NCBI RefSeq assembly: GCF_009177065.1
Contig: NZ_WEZF01000027.1
Span: forward strand, 36,528 to 100,527
DNA: 64,000 nucleotides
Origin: Tautonia marina
GTDB taxonomy: Bacteria; Planctomycetota; Planctomycetia; Isosphaerales; Isosphaeraceae
Direction: 5' to 3'
The translations under genes were made by a program, and so were the position numbers. Positions 44,630-55,000 of the stretch are shown here, piece by piece (position 1 is the first letter of the stretch; each line of letters begins with the position of its first letter). Under the pieces are notes generated by a model. The model was not told where the DNA came from. It searched no databases and saw only the letters and a list, made by a program, of their open reading frames with translations.

Positions 44630-45826
44630 TTACCCCCCTTCCACGAACCGCCCGAGCGCATCGAAGCCGCGTTCGAGCGTTTCCATGCTCGTGGCGAACG
44701 AGACGCGGGCGAACCCCTCGGCTCCGAAGGCCGAGCCCATCACCATCGCCACGTTGACCGATCGCAACGCCGCCTGGCAGAAGCTGGTCGAGTCGGTGAT
44801 CGGCTCGCCGCCGAGCGTCCGGCCGAAGTGGCGTTCGACGTTCATGAACGCATAGAAGGCCCCTTGCGGCGGGATGCACGAGACATCCTTCAACCCCTTG
44901 ATCCGCTCGATGACGTAATCCCGGCGCTTGCTGAACTCGGCCAGCATCCCTCGGATGGCGTCCTTCGGACCGGTGATCGCCTCCAGGGCCGCCCACTGGC
45001 TGATCGAACAGGGGTTGCTTGTCTCCTGGCTTTGCAGGGCCCCCATGAACTTCGACACCGCCGGAGGAGCGACCGCCCACCCAATCCGCCAGCCGGTCAT
45101 GGCATAGGTCTTGCTGACCCCTGAGATGGTGATCGTTCGGTCGGCCAGTCCCGGCCGGAGGCCCGCGAAGCAATGGGCCTCGGCATCGCCGTAGAGGAGT
45201 TCCTCGTAAATCTCGTCGGAGATGACGCCGACCTCGGTCTTGAGCACCGCGTCGGCCAGGGCCTCCAAGGCCGATCGCGGATAGACCACTCCGGTCGGGT
45301 TCGACGGGCTGTTGATCATCAAGAGCTTGGTTCGCGGGGTCACGGCCGCGAGGAAGCGTTCGGGAGAGAGGATGAAGCTCTCCTCCTCGGTCGTTTCCAG
45401 AATCACCGGCTCGGCCCCGGTCAGGCGGACCAGCTCGGCATAGCTGACCCAGTACGGGCTGGGGATGATGACCTCATCCCCCGGACCGCACAGGGCCATC
45501 AAGGCGTTATGAATGGAATGCTTCGCGCCGTTGGAGACGATGACATGCTGCGGTTCGACCGGCAACCCGACCGATGTTGCGTAATGCCGAGCCACCGCGG
45601 CCCTCAGCTCCGGAATTCCGGCGGCGGGGGTGTAGTGGGTCTTTCCGTCTCGGATCGCCCGCTCGGCGGCCTGACAGATGTGCTCGGGCGTTGGAAAATC
45701 GGGCTCTCCCAGCGAGAAGTCGAAGACCTCGACCCCCGTGGCCTTGAGCCTTGCCGCCTCGGCCGCCATCGCCATGGTCGCCGAAGGGGCCACCCACCGG
45801 GAACGTTCCGCCAAGCGGAGGGACAT
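44630..45826 (-). CDS. Class I aspartate-type aminotransferase
   Basis: This PLP enzyme has 398 residues, and belongs to the prokaryotic aspartate/aromatic aminotransferase subgroup. Landmarks are SLGEPDFPTPEHI near the start, NSPSNPTG (substrate/PLP contact), and SGVSKTYAMTGWRIGW with the Schiff-base lysine. The ATG at 45826 has GGGGGAGAG seven bases upstream. It probably interconverts aspartate and oxaloacetate with 2-oxoglutarate, though prephenate can also be used by this subgroup. It is divergent from the ketosynthase gene. Confidence 0.88.
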   Translation of the reverse strand: MSLRLAERSRWVAPSATMAMAAEAARLKATGVEVFDFSLGEPDFPTPEHICQAAERAIRDGKTHYTPAAGIPELRAAVARHYATSVGLPVEPQHVIVSNGAKHSIHNALMALCGPGDEVIIPSPYWVSYAELVRLTGAEPVILETTEEESFILSPERFLAAVTPRTKLLMINSPSNPTGVVYPRSALEALADAVLKTEVGVISDEIYEELLYGDAEAHCFAGLRPGLADRTITISGVSKTYAMTGWRIGWAVAPPAVSKFMGALQSQETSNPCSISQWAALEAITGPKDAIRGMLAEFSKRRDYVIERIKGLKDVSCIPPQGAFYAFMNVERHFGRTLGGEPITDSTSFCQAALRSVNVAMVMGSAFGAEGFARVSFATSMETLERGFDALGRFVEGG

Positions 45827-46210
45827 CGATCGCTCTCCCCCAAATCCTTCGAACTTCGACATGGACACGCAATTCGTTCGACGCTCCGATCGATTGCTCG
45901 ACATCCTTCCTGTCTGAGCCCTCCCGAAGCGACCCTTCATTCTAGCAACCTCAGACCTCCGGGTCACTTCATCGGTTCGGCCGACACGACAATCGGTTTT
46001 GATTCGCAGAATCCCGCCAGTCGGAAGACTCAAACTGAACCTCCCAGACTGGCCAAACTAACTTGCTCCCGCCGACTTCGCATTGTATGATCCAAGAGAT
46101 AGAGAGCATCGCCCGTTCGACGATTACTCAGGTGATCGTTGGTTGAGGGCCTCGACGAGACGCACACCACTTGACGAGAGCCAACAGAGCGAGGCAAGGG
46201 AGAGGTGTCG
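45827..46210. other. Divergent intergenic region with a fabF promoter
   Basis: There is no gene here. A good promoter for the plus-strand ketosynthase is at 46,063-46,091. I see no clear promoter for the aminotransferase. Confidence 0.5.
46063..46091 (+). promoter_or_regulatory. Candidate sigma-70 promoter for the ketosynthase gene
   Basis: TTGCTC is followed after 17 bp by TATGAT, a near-consensus -10. The leader to the ATG at 46211 would be about 113 bases. Confidence 0.5.
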
Positions 46211-47491
46211 ATGCGCCGGGTGGTGATCACGGGAATCGGAATTGTGGCTCCGAATGGCCTGGGGCGCGTCTCCTTCACCGAGGCGATTGCCGAGGGGCGT
46301 TCCGGGGTCGGTCCGATTGAGAGCTTCGACGCGACCGGGTTGCCCGTCCGGATTGCCGGCGAGGTGAAGAACTTCGACGTGATGCCCTATCTGGGCGAGC
46401 ACAAGAAGAACGCCAAGACAATGAGCCGCGCCGTCAATTTCGCCGTTGGCGCCGCGGGCTTGGCCGTCGAAGATGCGGGCCTGGAGTCTGACCGGCTCGA
46501 TCCGGCCCGCTTTGGGGTTTGCATGGGGACGGGCATTACCCCCATGTCGCTCGGCGAGCTGGCTGCTCCGGTGCTTTCGGGCGTCAGCAACGACGGGGCG
46601 CTCGACTGGAAGCAGTTTTCGATCGCTCAGGCCGAGTCGATGTTCCCGCTCTGGCTCTTGAAGCACTTGCCGAACATGGCCGCGGCGCACCTGTCGATCT
46701 TGCATCAGGCGATGGGGCCGAACAACACGATCGTCACCGCCTGCGCCGCGGGGACCCAGGCCGTCGGCGAGGCCTTCCGCCTGATTTCGCGGGGGGATGC
46801 CGACGTGATGCTCGCCGGGGGCTGCGACAGCCGGCTTGATCCGCTCTTGATCGTCGCCTACCAGGCCATGAATGCCCTGAGCCGATCGACCCGGACCCCG
46901 ACCGAGGTTTCTCGCCCCTTTGACGGCGAGCGCGACGGCTTCGTGCTGGGGGAGGGGGCCGCCGTGCTCGTCCTCGAAAGCCTGCAGCATGCCCGCCGCC
47001 GCCGCGCGAAGCTCTTCGCCGAGGTGGTCGGTTACGGTTCCTCGTTCGACGCCTACGGCATCACCCGGCCCGAGCCGACCGGCAAGGGGGCTGCGCTGTC
47101 CATCAAGGCCGCCCTGAAGGAAGCCAAGTCGAACCCCTCAGACATCGACTACATCAACGCGCACGGCACCAGCACCCGCCTGAACGACATCATGGAGACG
47201 AACGCCGTCAAGCAGGTCTTCGGCCATCGCTCCAAGACGATCCCGATCAGCTCGCAGAAGTCGATGGTCGGCCACCTGATCGGTGCCTCCGGCGCGCTCG
47301 AAGCCGCGGCGACCGCCATCACGCTCGATCGCGGCGTCATCCCCCCGACGATCAACCAGGCCACCCCCGACCCGAACTGCGACCTCGACTACGTGCCCAA
47401 CACGGCCCGAGAGACTCAGGTGCGTGTTGCCCTGTCCAACAGCTTTGGGTTTGGCGGGCAAAACGCCTCGCTCGTCATGGCCCGCGTCTGA
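46211..47491 (+). CDS. Beta-ketoacyl-ACP synthase II (FabF-type)
   Basis: The 426-residue condensing enzyme extends acyl-ACP chains with malonyl-ACP. The Cys-His-His triad is intact: C178 in TACAAGTQ, H318 in NAHGTST and H355 in MVGHLIGASG. The start MRRVVITGIGIVAPNGLG is standard. No ACP or other fatty-acid gene is adjacent, and a second, more divergent ketosynthase lies at 61,132. The stop is only 27 bp from the end of the convergent kinase gene. Confidence 0.92.
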   Translation: MRRVVITGIGIVAPNGLGRVSFTEAIAEGRSGVGPIESFDATGLPVRIAGEVKNFDVMPYLGEHKKNAKTMSRAVNFAVGAAGLAVEDAGLESDRLDPARFGVCMGTGITPMSLGELAAPVLSGVSNDGALDWKQFSIAQAESMFPLWLLKHLPNMAAAHLSILHQAMGPNNTIVTACAAGTQAVGEAFRLISRGDADVMLAGGCDSRLDPLLIVAYQAMNALSRSTRTPTEVSRPFDGERDGFVLGEGAAVLVLESLQHARRRRAKLFAEVVGYGSSFDAYGITRPEPTGKGAALSIKAALKEAKSNPSDIDYINAHGTSTRLNDIMETNAVKQVFGHRSKTIPISSQKSMVGHLIGASGALEAAATAITLDRGVIPPTINQATPDPNCDLDYVPNTARETQVRVALSNSFGFGGQNASLVMARV

Positions 47492-47518
47492 TCTGCTCGA
47501 TCACGGCAACCGGCACGT

Positions 47519-50500
47519 TCAACCACTCCGGCTGGACGAAGGATTGAGAGAACGGGGCGCTTCCTCATCCGCGAGAGGGTCGTATGCGGTCGGCCCTGAT
47601 GGGGTGGCCGCATCAGTCCTCCAGAGGCGGATCGCGCCGTCGAAGCCTCCGGAGGCCAGCACCCGGCCGTCGGGGCTGAAGCTGACGGCATGCACCCCGG
47701 CATCGTGTCCGGCCAGGGTCAGGTGCTGTCGGCCCGATTCGACGTCGACGAGGGTGACGATCCCGTCCAGGCCGGCACTGGCCAGCACCCGGCCGTCGGG
47801 GCTGAAGGCCAGGGCGCGGGGCTCGTTGGTGTGAAGCATGGGCAGGTCGGCTCGCCGCGTTCCGTCTCGCAGGTCCAGAAGGGAGACAAAACCGAGCTTC
47901 GTGGCCGCGGCCAGGGTTTGGCCGTCCGGGCTGATGGCCAGCGCCGTCACGTCATTTGCCATCGACCACCCCTCGCGAGCCGAGCCGGCCTCCACATCCC
48001 AGAGCAGGATCTCATCGTTGTTTCCTCCGACGGCGAGGGTCCGGCCGTCGGGGCTGACGGCCAGGGCTCTCAGGTCCTTGGCGATCGTGATCGGCGTTGC
48101 GAGCCGGTGCCCTGAGGCGCTGTCCCAGAGGCTGACGATTCCGTCTCGAGCGGTGGAGACGAGCGTTCCGTCCGGAAGAAACGCCAGGGCGCGGATTGGT
48201 TTCTGATGGCCTTCGATCGTGTGGAGACGTTGCCCGGTCGAGGTGTCCCAGAAGACGATCCGGCCCTCGAAGTCACCCGAGGCGATCATGTGGCCGTCGG
48301 GGTTGAAAGCCATCGAGGTGACGAGCGTTCCATGCCCCTCGAGAACCACGATGGCCCGGCCTGTTGCCGCGTCCCAGAGTCGGACCACGTGATCATCGCC
48401 CGACGAGGCGAGCACCTGGCCGTCGGGGCTGTAGGCGAGATCCCAGATCTCCCCCTCGTGGCCGGCCGGATCGGCCGGATCGGCGAGGGGCTCAGGATGC
48501 CAGATCAGGACCAGACCGTTCGCAATTGCCATCAGGGTGTCGGAGCTTCCCGGAATCGTGGCGACCGACTGGACTCGACCGCCCAGCTCGTCGACCCTCG
48601 CCAGCTCACGTCGCCCGGCCACGTCCCAGAGTACGGCGGAACCCTTTTCGTCGGCCGAGACGAGCCGGAGCCCGTCTGAGGAGAAGGCAAGGGCCGAGAC
48701 GTTGCCGGAATGGCCGTCGAGCGTCGCGAGGATCGACCCGGTCGAGGGGGCTCGAAGGTGAACCAGGCTGCCGGACGCGGTGGCCACCGGCCCCGAGGCC
48801 AGCGGAGAGGCCGCCAGCGCCGACCGGTTGAGCGGCTCATGCTCGATCAGGCTGATCTGATGGCCGGTCCGAACCTCGTACGAGGCGATCCAGGACCGCT
48901 TGCCCGGTTCGGGGTCGGCCGGGTGGATCGCGACGAGCAGGCGATCGTCGGCGGCGAAGGTCAGCCGACGGCTGTTGCCGATCAGGAGGATGTCGGGGCC
49001 ATCCTCCATCGCGATCTCCTCGATTGACGTTTTTTCCTCACGTTGAGTCCCCATCGCAAGGCGGCGACCGTTGTGAGAGAATTCCGCCGAGAAGATCGGT
49101 CGATCACTCACCTGCCGGGGCATGCCCTCGGGCTGTTCGAAGATCCAGAGCGCCCCGGGACGGGTGAAGTCCCCGAGAACCATGTGACGACCGGCGGGAT
49201 CGAGGGCGAGGATGTCGTGGAGCTGTCGAGGATCGAGCATCGGCCTGGTCCCCGATCGGATCGAGACGCGGCCGGTCCCCGCGTCCCTCCGGTAGGTCCA
49301 GGAACCGATCAGGGATCGCCCGACGACCATCAAGGTCCCGTCGGAGGCCGTGGCAACGTCCATCGGGGCTCGGGGCAGGGCGGCCACGACCGTCAGATCG
49401 CGGCGAAGGTCGCGATCGAGGTAGTGCCAGGCGAAGTCGCGTGGGTCGGGTGATCCGGGTTCCGGAATCAAGGCTCGGAGCCGCCGCTGAGCCTGAACGA
49501 CTCGCCCCGCTCGGGCATCTTCCTGGGCCAGGGCGAGGGTGGCGACGTACTCTTGCCGCGTTGCCATGCGGAGCGCCGAGCCGAGCCGCTCGTTTGACTC
49601 GTCGAGCCGGAGGTTCGACTCGTCCAGCCGAACAACCGTTCGGGAGAGGGCGACCGCGTACCCAAGACTGACGACCAGCGTCACGAGCCCCATGGCGAGC
49701 ATCGAGGCCGCCGTCGGGTGACGCAAGGCCCAGCGAGCCGTGCGCCGGGCCGGGCCGAGCGGGCGGGCGAGGGTCGGTCGGCCGTCGAGGAAGCGATCGA
49801 GATCCTCGGCCAGCCGGGCGGCGTCGGCATAGCGGCCATCGGGCCGCTTCTCCAGGCATCGGAGGCAGATCGCCTCCAGGTCGCGGGGGATTGTCGGCCT
49901 CAAGCGACGGGGAGGCTCGGGAGGGTTGGTTACAACTGCCTGCATCGCCTCCCAGCCGGTTTTCCCCTCGTGGGGAGGACGGCCGACGAGCATTTCGTAG
50001 AGGATCGCCCCCAGCGCATAGACGTCAGTGGCCGGGCCGAGGTCCGCGATGCGCTGCTCGACCTGCTCGGGGGGGGTGTAGGGCGGGGTGCCCAGGGGGC
50101 GGGCGGCGGTCTGATCGCCCGGGCTGGCCTCCAGCATACGGGCCAGGCCGAAGTCGGTGATCCGGGGCACCAGCTCGGCATTAGGCCGATCGGGCAGGTC
50201 GAGCATCACGTTGCCCGGCTTCAGGTCGCAGTGCAGGAGCCCCCGGGCGTGCATGTGGGCGATGGCAACGGCCATCGTCCGGATCAGAGAGGAGGCGAGT
50301 CGGGGGGGCATCGGCTGTTCGAGCTGATTGAGCCACGAGCGGAGCGTCGGCCCCTCGCAGAAGGCGGCGGCAATATAACAGAGCGAGTCGATCTCGCCGG
50401 CCTCGTAGACCGGCACGAGGTTCGGGTGGTCGAGCCGGGCGGCGGCCCGGGCCTCCCGGAGGAACCGCCGTCGAACGCGGGAGGAGTCCAGCGCGTCAGA

Positions 50501-50872
50501 CCTCGGCAGCTTCAGGGCGACATGGCGGCCCATGTCCGGGTCAAACGCCTTCAGGACGACCCCGAACCCGCCTCGGCCAAGCTCCTGCTCGACCTCGAAC
50601 CGGCCGATCCGAGTTCCCCACGACGGCCCGACGCCCTCCGCCCGATCGGGCTCCCGGGGCGGGAAGGCGGCGTGGAGCAGGTGGATAACCTCCTGGATCT
50701 GACCGGCTCGGGGATCGTCTACCGGCATTCCCGGCTCGTCGCAAGGATCGCCCGGCGGCTGGCCGCGACGAAGGGCCTCGGCGTACGAGGCGGCCCAGGT
50801 GTCGAAGCCGGACAATCCCGGAGCATCTTCGGTCGACTCCGGCGTCTGCTCGTCGTTGTTTGGTTTTTTCAC
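47519..50872 (-). CDS. Membrane Ser/Thr protein kinase with WD40 beta-propeller
   Basis: The 1117-residue protein has a Hanks-type kinase at ~90-365: GRGGFGVV loop (99-106), K121, catalytic loop H214-C215-D216-LKPGN and DFG at 240-242. HCD in place of HRD makes it a non-RD kinase, so activation-loop phosphorylation may not control it. One membrane helix spans ~388-410, followed by a DESN-repeat coiled segment. About 600 residues of WD40-like repeats follow (repeated LAFSPDGRVLASAG and xLWD), probably outside the membrane or in the paryphoplasm. Its ATG overlaps the ECF sigma factor stop codon by 4 bp, so it is likely co-translated and may control that sigma factor. Confidence 0.92.
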   Translation of the reverse strand: MKKPNNDEQTPESTEDAPGLSGFDTWAASYAEALRRGQPPGDPCDEPGMPVDDPRAGQIQEVIHLLHAAFPPREPDRAEGVGPSWGTRIGRFEVEQELGRGGFGVVLKAFDPDMGRHVALKLPRSDALDSSRVRRRFLREARAAARLDHPNLVPVYEAGEIDSLCYIAAAFCEGPTLRSWLNQLEQPMPPRLASSLIRTMAVAIAHMHARGLLHCDLKPGNVMLDLPDRPNAELVPRITDFGLARMLEASPGDQTAARPLGTPPYTPPEQVEQRIADLGPATDVYALGAILYEMLVGRPPHEGKTGWEAMQAVVTNPPEPPRRLRPTIPRDLEAICLRCLEKRPDGRYADAARLAEDLDRFLDGRPTLARPLGPARRTARWALRHPTAASMLAMGLVTLVVSLGYAVALSRTVVRLDESNLRLDESNERLGSALRMATRQEYVATLALAQEDARAGRVVQAQRRLRALIPEPGSPDPRDFAWHYLDRDLRRDLTVVAALPRAPMDVATASDGTLMVVGRSLIGSWTYRRDAGTGRVSIRSGTRPMLDPRQLHDILALDPAGRHMVLGDFTRPGALWIFEQPEGMPRQVSDRPIFSAEFSHNGRRLAMGTQREEKTSIEEIAMEDGPDILLIGNSRRLTFAADDRLLVAIHPADPEPGKRSWIASYEVRTGHQISLIEHEPLNRSALAASPLASGPVATASGSLVHLRAPSTGSILATLDGHSGNVSALAFSSDGLRLVSADEKGSAVLWDVAGRRELARVDELGGRVQSVATIPGSSDTLMAIANGLVLIWHPEPLADPADPAGHEGEIWDLAYSPDGQVLASSGDDHVVRLWDAATGRAIVVLEGHGTLVTSMAFNPDGHMIASGDFEGRIVFWDTSTGQRLHTIEGHQKPIRALAFLPDGTLVSTARDGIVSLWDSASGHRLATPITIAKDLRALAVSPDGRTLAVGGNNDEILLWDVEAGSAREGWSMANDVTALAISPDGQTLAAATKLGFVSLLDLRDGTRRADLPMLHTNEPRALAFSPDGRVLASAGLDGIVTLVDVESGRQHLTLAGHDAGVHAVSFSPDGRVLASGGFDGAIRLWRTDAATPSGPTAYDPLADEEAPRSLNPSSSRSG

Positions 50873-51438
50873 GACGAATCGGCCCCTCCGAGCTGCTCAG
50901 CCAGCCGTTCGCAGGCTCGCTGGTAGGCCTGGCGGGCAGCGGCCTCGGTCCGGTCGCCGAGCCGTTGGCCGATCGCGGCGAAGCCGAGCCCCTCGTGATG
51001 CCGCCAGAGCAGGACCAGGCGGTCCCGCTCCCTCAGCCTTGCCATCGCGCCGGCCAGCCGCTCGGCCTGCTCGCGGCCAATGGCGGTGGTTCCCGGCGTC
51101 GGGTCGTCGGCGGTGAGGGTCTTGCAAGGAATGCCACCGTCGGGGAGTTCCCGCCGGACGTCGGCCCTGGCCGTGCCGAGGAACGCCCGACGTTTCTCGG
51201 CGAGGTTGAACATGAGCAGGCGATAGAGCCAGGCCCGCAGCTCGTCGAGTGAGGTCCCGGCGAAGTCTTGGCGTCGTTGGTGGGCGTCGAGCAAGGACTC
51301 CTGGACCAGATCGCTGGCCCCGACCTTTGACCGGATCGCGCCGGGCAGGTGCCGCTCGGCCACCTGCAAGAGGTACGAGCGGCATGCCTCCAGGTCACGG
51401 GCGATTCGCGAGCCGTCTTCGGAACCTCGTGCCGGCAT
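50869..51438 (-). CDS. ECF sigma factor (planctomycete kinase-linked type)
   Basis: The 189-residue protein has sigma region 2 (GASDLVQESLLDAHQRRQDF, LRAWLYRLLMFNLAEKRR) and region 4 (LRERDRLVLLWRHHEGLGFA, then QRLGDRTEAAARQAYQRA). It is read through ATGA into the kinase gene. Sigma factor and Ser/Thr kinase pairs of this kind are frequent in planctomycetes, where phosphorylation is thought to replace an anti-sigma factor. A 25-bp piece of its region-4 coding sequence recurs at 55,347. Confidence 0.88.
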   Translation of the reverse strand: MPARGSEDGSRIARDLEACRSYLLQVAERHLPGAIRSKVGASDLVQESLLDAHQRRQDFAGTSLDELRAWLYRLLMFNLAEKRRAFLGTARADVRRELPDGGIPCKTLTADDPTPGTTAIGREQAERLAGAMARLRERDRLVLLWRHHEGLGFAAIGQRLGDRTEAAARQAYQRACERLAEQLGGADSS

Positions 51439-52063
51439 CAGTCTCCCTGCTCTGAACTTCGAGGCAAGTCAGCGGGTTCGGCATCATTCCCCCGGGCCGC
51501 CGTAGGGGCGTCGAGGAGGAGTGGTTGCCGAGCGGATCGCGCCTGGTAAGGGGCGATCGCCAACGGATCAATGGTGATCGATCGCGAGGCGACGATCAAG
51601 CCACGAATGCGAGATGCGAAGCACTGGTTCGTCGAATCGATCGTGGATGTCGTCCCGAGGCAACACCCGGAGGTCGCGCCGAGGACGCGCGGGGAGTTCA
51701 TCGAGGAAATCGTTCGGGCCGACCTTCGATTTCGGCCCAGGATCGCCATGAACGGGAGAGGAACGTCTCGTCAGCCGGAATCTCCACCAACGAGGAACGC
51801 GGTCACACTCGTAAGTTTGGCGAACTTTCAAGCTTGCATCGGTGGCGCTGGATTGTCGGGGCGGTCCCCTTGGGAAACGACGAGTTGCGTCTGGCCCAAG
51901 AGACACACGACCAGACCGACCTCGAGCACCATTGCTCAGTCACCAGGCCAGGCCCCGCAAAGTTTCAGAGCTCCGGTCGAGTCGAACGCCGGCCGGTCTT
52001 CGTTCTCCGATGCGTGGTCGATTCCTTACCTCTTTCGACGATCTCTTTCTGATTGGGAATCAC
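51439..52063. other. Intergenic region upstream of the FAAL fusion gene
   Basis: I see no gene that I can support. One copy of the dispersed short repeat lies at 51,725-51,752. A frame starting near 51,571 (with RTRGEFIEEIVRADL) looks partly protein-like but breaks down after the repeat; it may be a relic. The promoter of the fusion gene should be in the last 200 bp. Confidence 0.4.
51725..51752. repeat. Dispersed short repeat, copy 2
   Basis: TTCGATTTCGGCCCAGGATC followed by GCCATGAA matches 25,000 and 55,434. This copy and that at 55,434 are in the same orientation and bracket the fusion gene. Confidence 0.65.
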
Positions 52064-55000
52064 ATGGAATTCATCACGAGTTGCGAGGAAGGAAATGGGA
52101 AGGCCGTCAGCAACCCCGTCATGCCGCCGAGTTCGAACCAATCGTTCGAAACGATCCTGGACGCGCTTCAAACTCATGTGAAAAGTCAGGGAAGACGCAA
52201 TGCCTACACCTTTCTCACTCCCGAGTTCCGGCAATCGACATTGACGTTTCGGGAGCTCGACGAGCGAGCAAGGCGGATCGCCGCCGGCTTGCTTCAACAC
52301 GCCGAACCGGGCGATCGTGCCTTGATGATGTTTCCGGCGGGGCTGGGGTTCATCGAGGCGTTCCTGGGATGCCTCTTTGCCGGGATTGTCGCCGTGCCCG
52401 CTTATCCTCCCAGGAAGAACCGCAACGCCGGGCGCATTCGCTCCATCGCCGAGGACTGCGAGCCCAGGTTGCTCCTCTGCGCGTCTAAGACGAGGCGGGG
52501 GGTTGAGGAGGAACTCGGAAGATCGGTGAAGGGCTCATCCGTCATCGTGACCGACGAATTGGATGATTCAGGCGGAGGACCGCTTCCCCGGCCCCATCCA
52601 GATCAGCTTGCATTCGTGCAATACACGAGCGGTTCGACGGCATCACCAAGGGGGGTGATGGTCTCGCACGGGAACATCGTCGCCAACCAGGTCAGCATCA
52701 TGACGAACTTCCGCCACACCACGAATGACGTGGCGGTAAGCTGGCTTCCGATGTTCCATGACATGGGTCTGATCGGTTCTGTCTTGCAGCCCTTATTCGT
52801 GGGGTTTCAATGCTACCTGATGGACCCCAGCACCTTCATCCGAGAGCCGTTCACGTGGTTGAAGGCCATCTCGGACTTCCGAGGAGTGCTCAGCGGCGCG
52901 CCCAATTTCGCCTATGACCTGTGCGTGCGAAAGGTGAGCGATCAGCAGAAAGCCGAGCTAGACCTGAGTTCCTGGGTGGCATTCAACGGAGCCGAGCCGG
53001 TCCGGGCGGAAACCTTGACGCGGTTTGCAAGAGCGTTCGAATCGTGCGGATTTCGCAGGGATGCGTTCTTTCCCTGCTACGGGATGGCGGAGGCGACCCT
53101 GTTCGTTTCCGGCGGGCCTCCCCTGGCCGCCACGAAGGTCGTGACGGCCTGTCCGATGGATCTGGAGAACAACCGGATCACCGAGTCGTCGAGCGGCCAA
53201 CGGGTCGTCAGTTGCGGGCAGATCGGGCCGGACCTCGAAGTGCTCCTCGTCGACCCGAAGACGTTGACCGCGTGCCGACCGGACGAGGTCGGGGAAATCT
53301 GGCTACGGGGGGCGAGTGTCGCGAGGGGTTATTGGAATCGTCCCGAGGAAACCCGGGAAGCATTCCACGCCAACGCATACGGTGATGATCGACACTGGTT
53401 TCGCACAGGCGACTGCGGGTTCCTGAGGAACGGCGAGCTGTACGTGACCGGTCGCCTGAAAGACCTCATCGTCGTCCGTGGCCGCAACCTCTATCCCCAG
53501 GACATCGAGCAGCTGGTCGAGTACCACATCGACTTCCTCGGGCCGAACTCCTGCGCCGCCTTCTCGGTCGAACATGACGGCGAGGAACGGCTGATCGTCG
53601 TGGCCGAAGGCACGCGGGACATGGCCCGATGGGCCAGGTCGAACGCCGAGGGGCACGCGGAACGTGTTTGGCTCGAACGCGCAATTGATGACCTGCGGAG
53701 AGAAGTCCTCGATCAATTCGAGGTCGCATTGGCCCGACTCATCTTCGTACGTCCCGCGACGTTCCCACGGACCTCGAGCGGGAAGCTCCAGCGAAGACTG
53801 ACCAGGAGGATGCTCTCCGACGGAGCGCTTGACGTCGTCCTGGAGTCGGCTGTCCGCAGACCGGATGTCGTCGAGATGCATCCCGCGGAACACGAGGTGA
53901 TGACTTCTCTGATTTGCGAGACGCTGCGCGAGTGGGCAGGCCAGGAAGGGCAGTCGCTACCTGCCCTCAACGGCAAGACCACCTTCACGTCGTTGGGGGT
54001 CGACTCGATGGCCGCAGCAGACCTCGGGCTACGTCTTGAGAAGAAACTCAGCCTGGCCGTCGATGGGGAGATGCTTTACCTGGAACGGACGATCGAGAAT
54101 CTGGCGGCCCAACTGGCTCGTCGACTCCCCTCGAACGCCGGGCGTCATGGTGAGCCTTCGTCAACGAAGTCGGGCTTCGTCCACTCACTCCAGGACGCCC
54201 TTCATCGCTTCCAGCAGTTCGAAGACGCAGGCCACGATTACTTCGCGACCGAGATCGAACACCAGGAAGGGAGCCACGTCTGGGTCGGCGGCCTGAAGAT
54301 GCTGATGATGGCGTCGTACAGCTACCTGGGGTTGATCAACCGAGACGAGGTCAACGAAGCCGCCCGGAAGTCCATCGAATCCCACGGGACCGGGGCCCAC
54401 GGCGTCCGGCTTCTTGCCGGGACATTCCATACGCATTGCGAGCTGGAGCGGGAGATCGCGGCGTTCTTCGCGACCGACGACGCGATCGTCTTCAGCAGCG
54501 GTTTCATCTCCAATCTGGCCACCGTGGCCGCCCTGGTGGGTGAGGGGGACGTCGTCATCGGCGACGAGTACAACCACGCCAGCATCGCGGACGGGTGCAA
54601 GTTTTCCGAGGCAACGTTCCTCACCTTCCCGCACAACGACACACGTGAACTTGAGATCCTTCTCAAGCAACACGCAGGCAAGAAGATCCTCGTCGTTGTC
54701 GATGCAGTCTACTCGATGGACGGCGACGTCGCTCCGCTGCCCGAAATCGCCGAGCTCTGCCACCGGCACGGCGCGTTGCTGATGGTGGACGAGGCCCACA
54801 GCCTTGGGGTGATGGGGGAGACGGGCAGGGGGATCCAGGAGCACTTCAACCTCCCCGCCGACGCGATCGACATCAAGATGGGCACCCTGTCGAAGGCCAT
54901 TGCCAGTTGTGGCGGCTTCATCGCGGCCCGGCAGGAGATCATCGACTACCTGAAATTCCACGCCAGGGGCTTCATCTTCTCTGCGGCCCTGCCGGCCGCC

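Noticed and set aside
51571..52488. Plus-strand frame upstream of and into the FAAL gene
   Set aside because: Only its first ~60 codons look protein-like and it then overlaps the fusion gene in another frame; I cannot support a gene.
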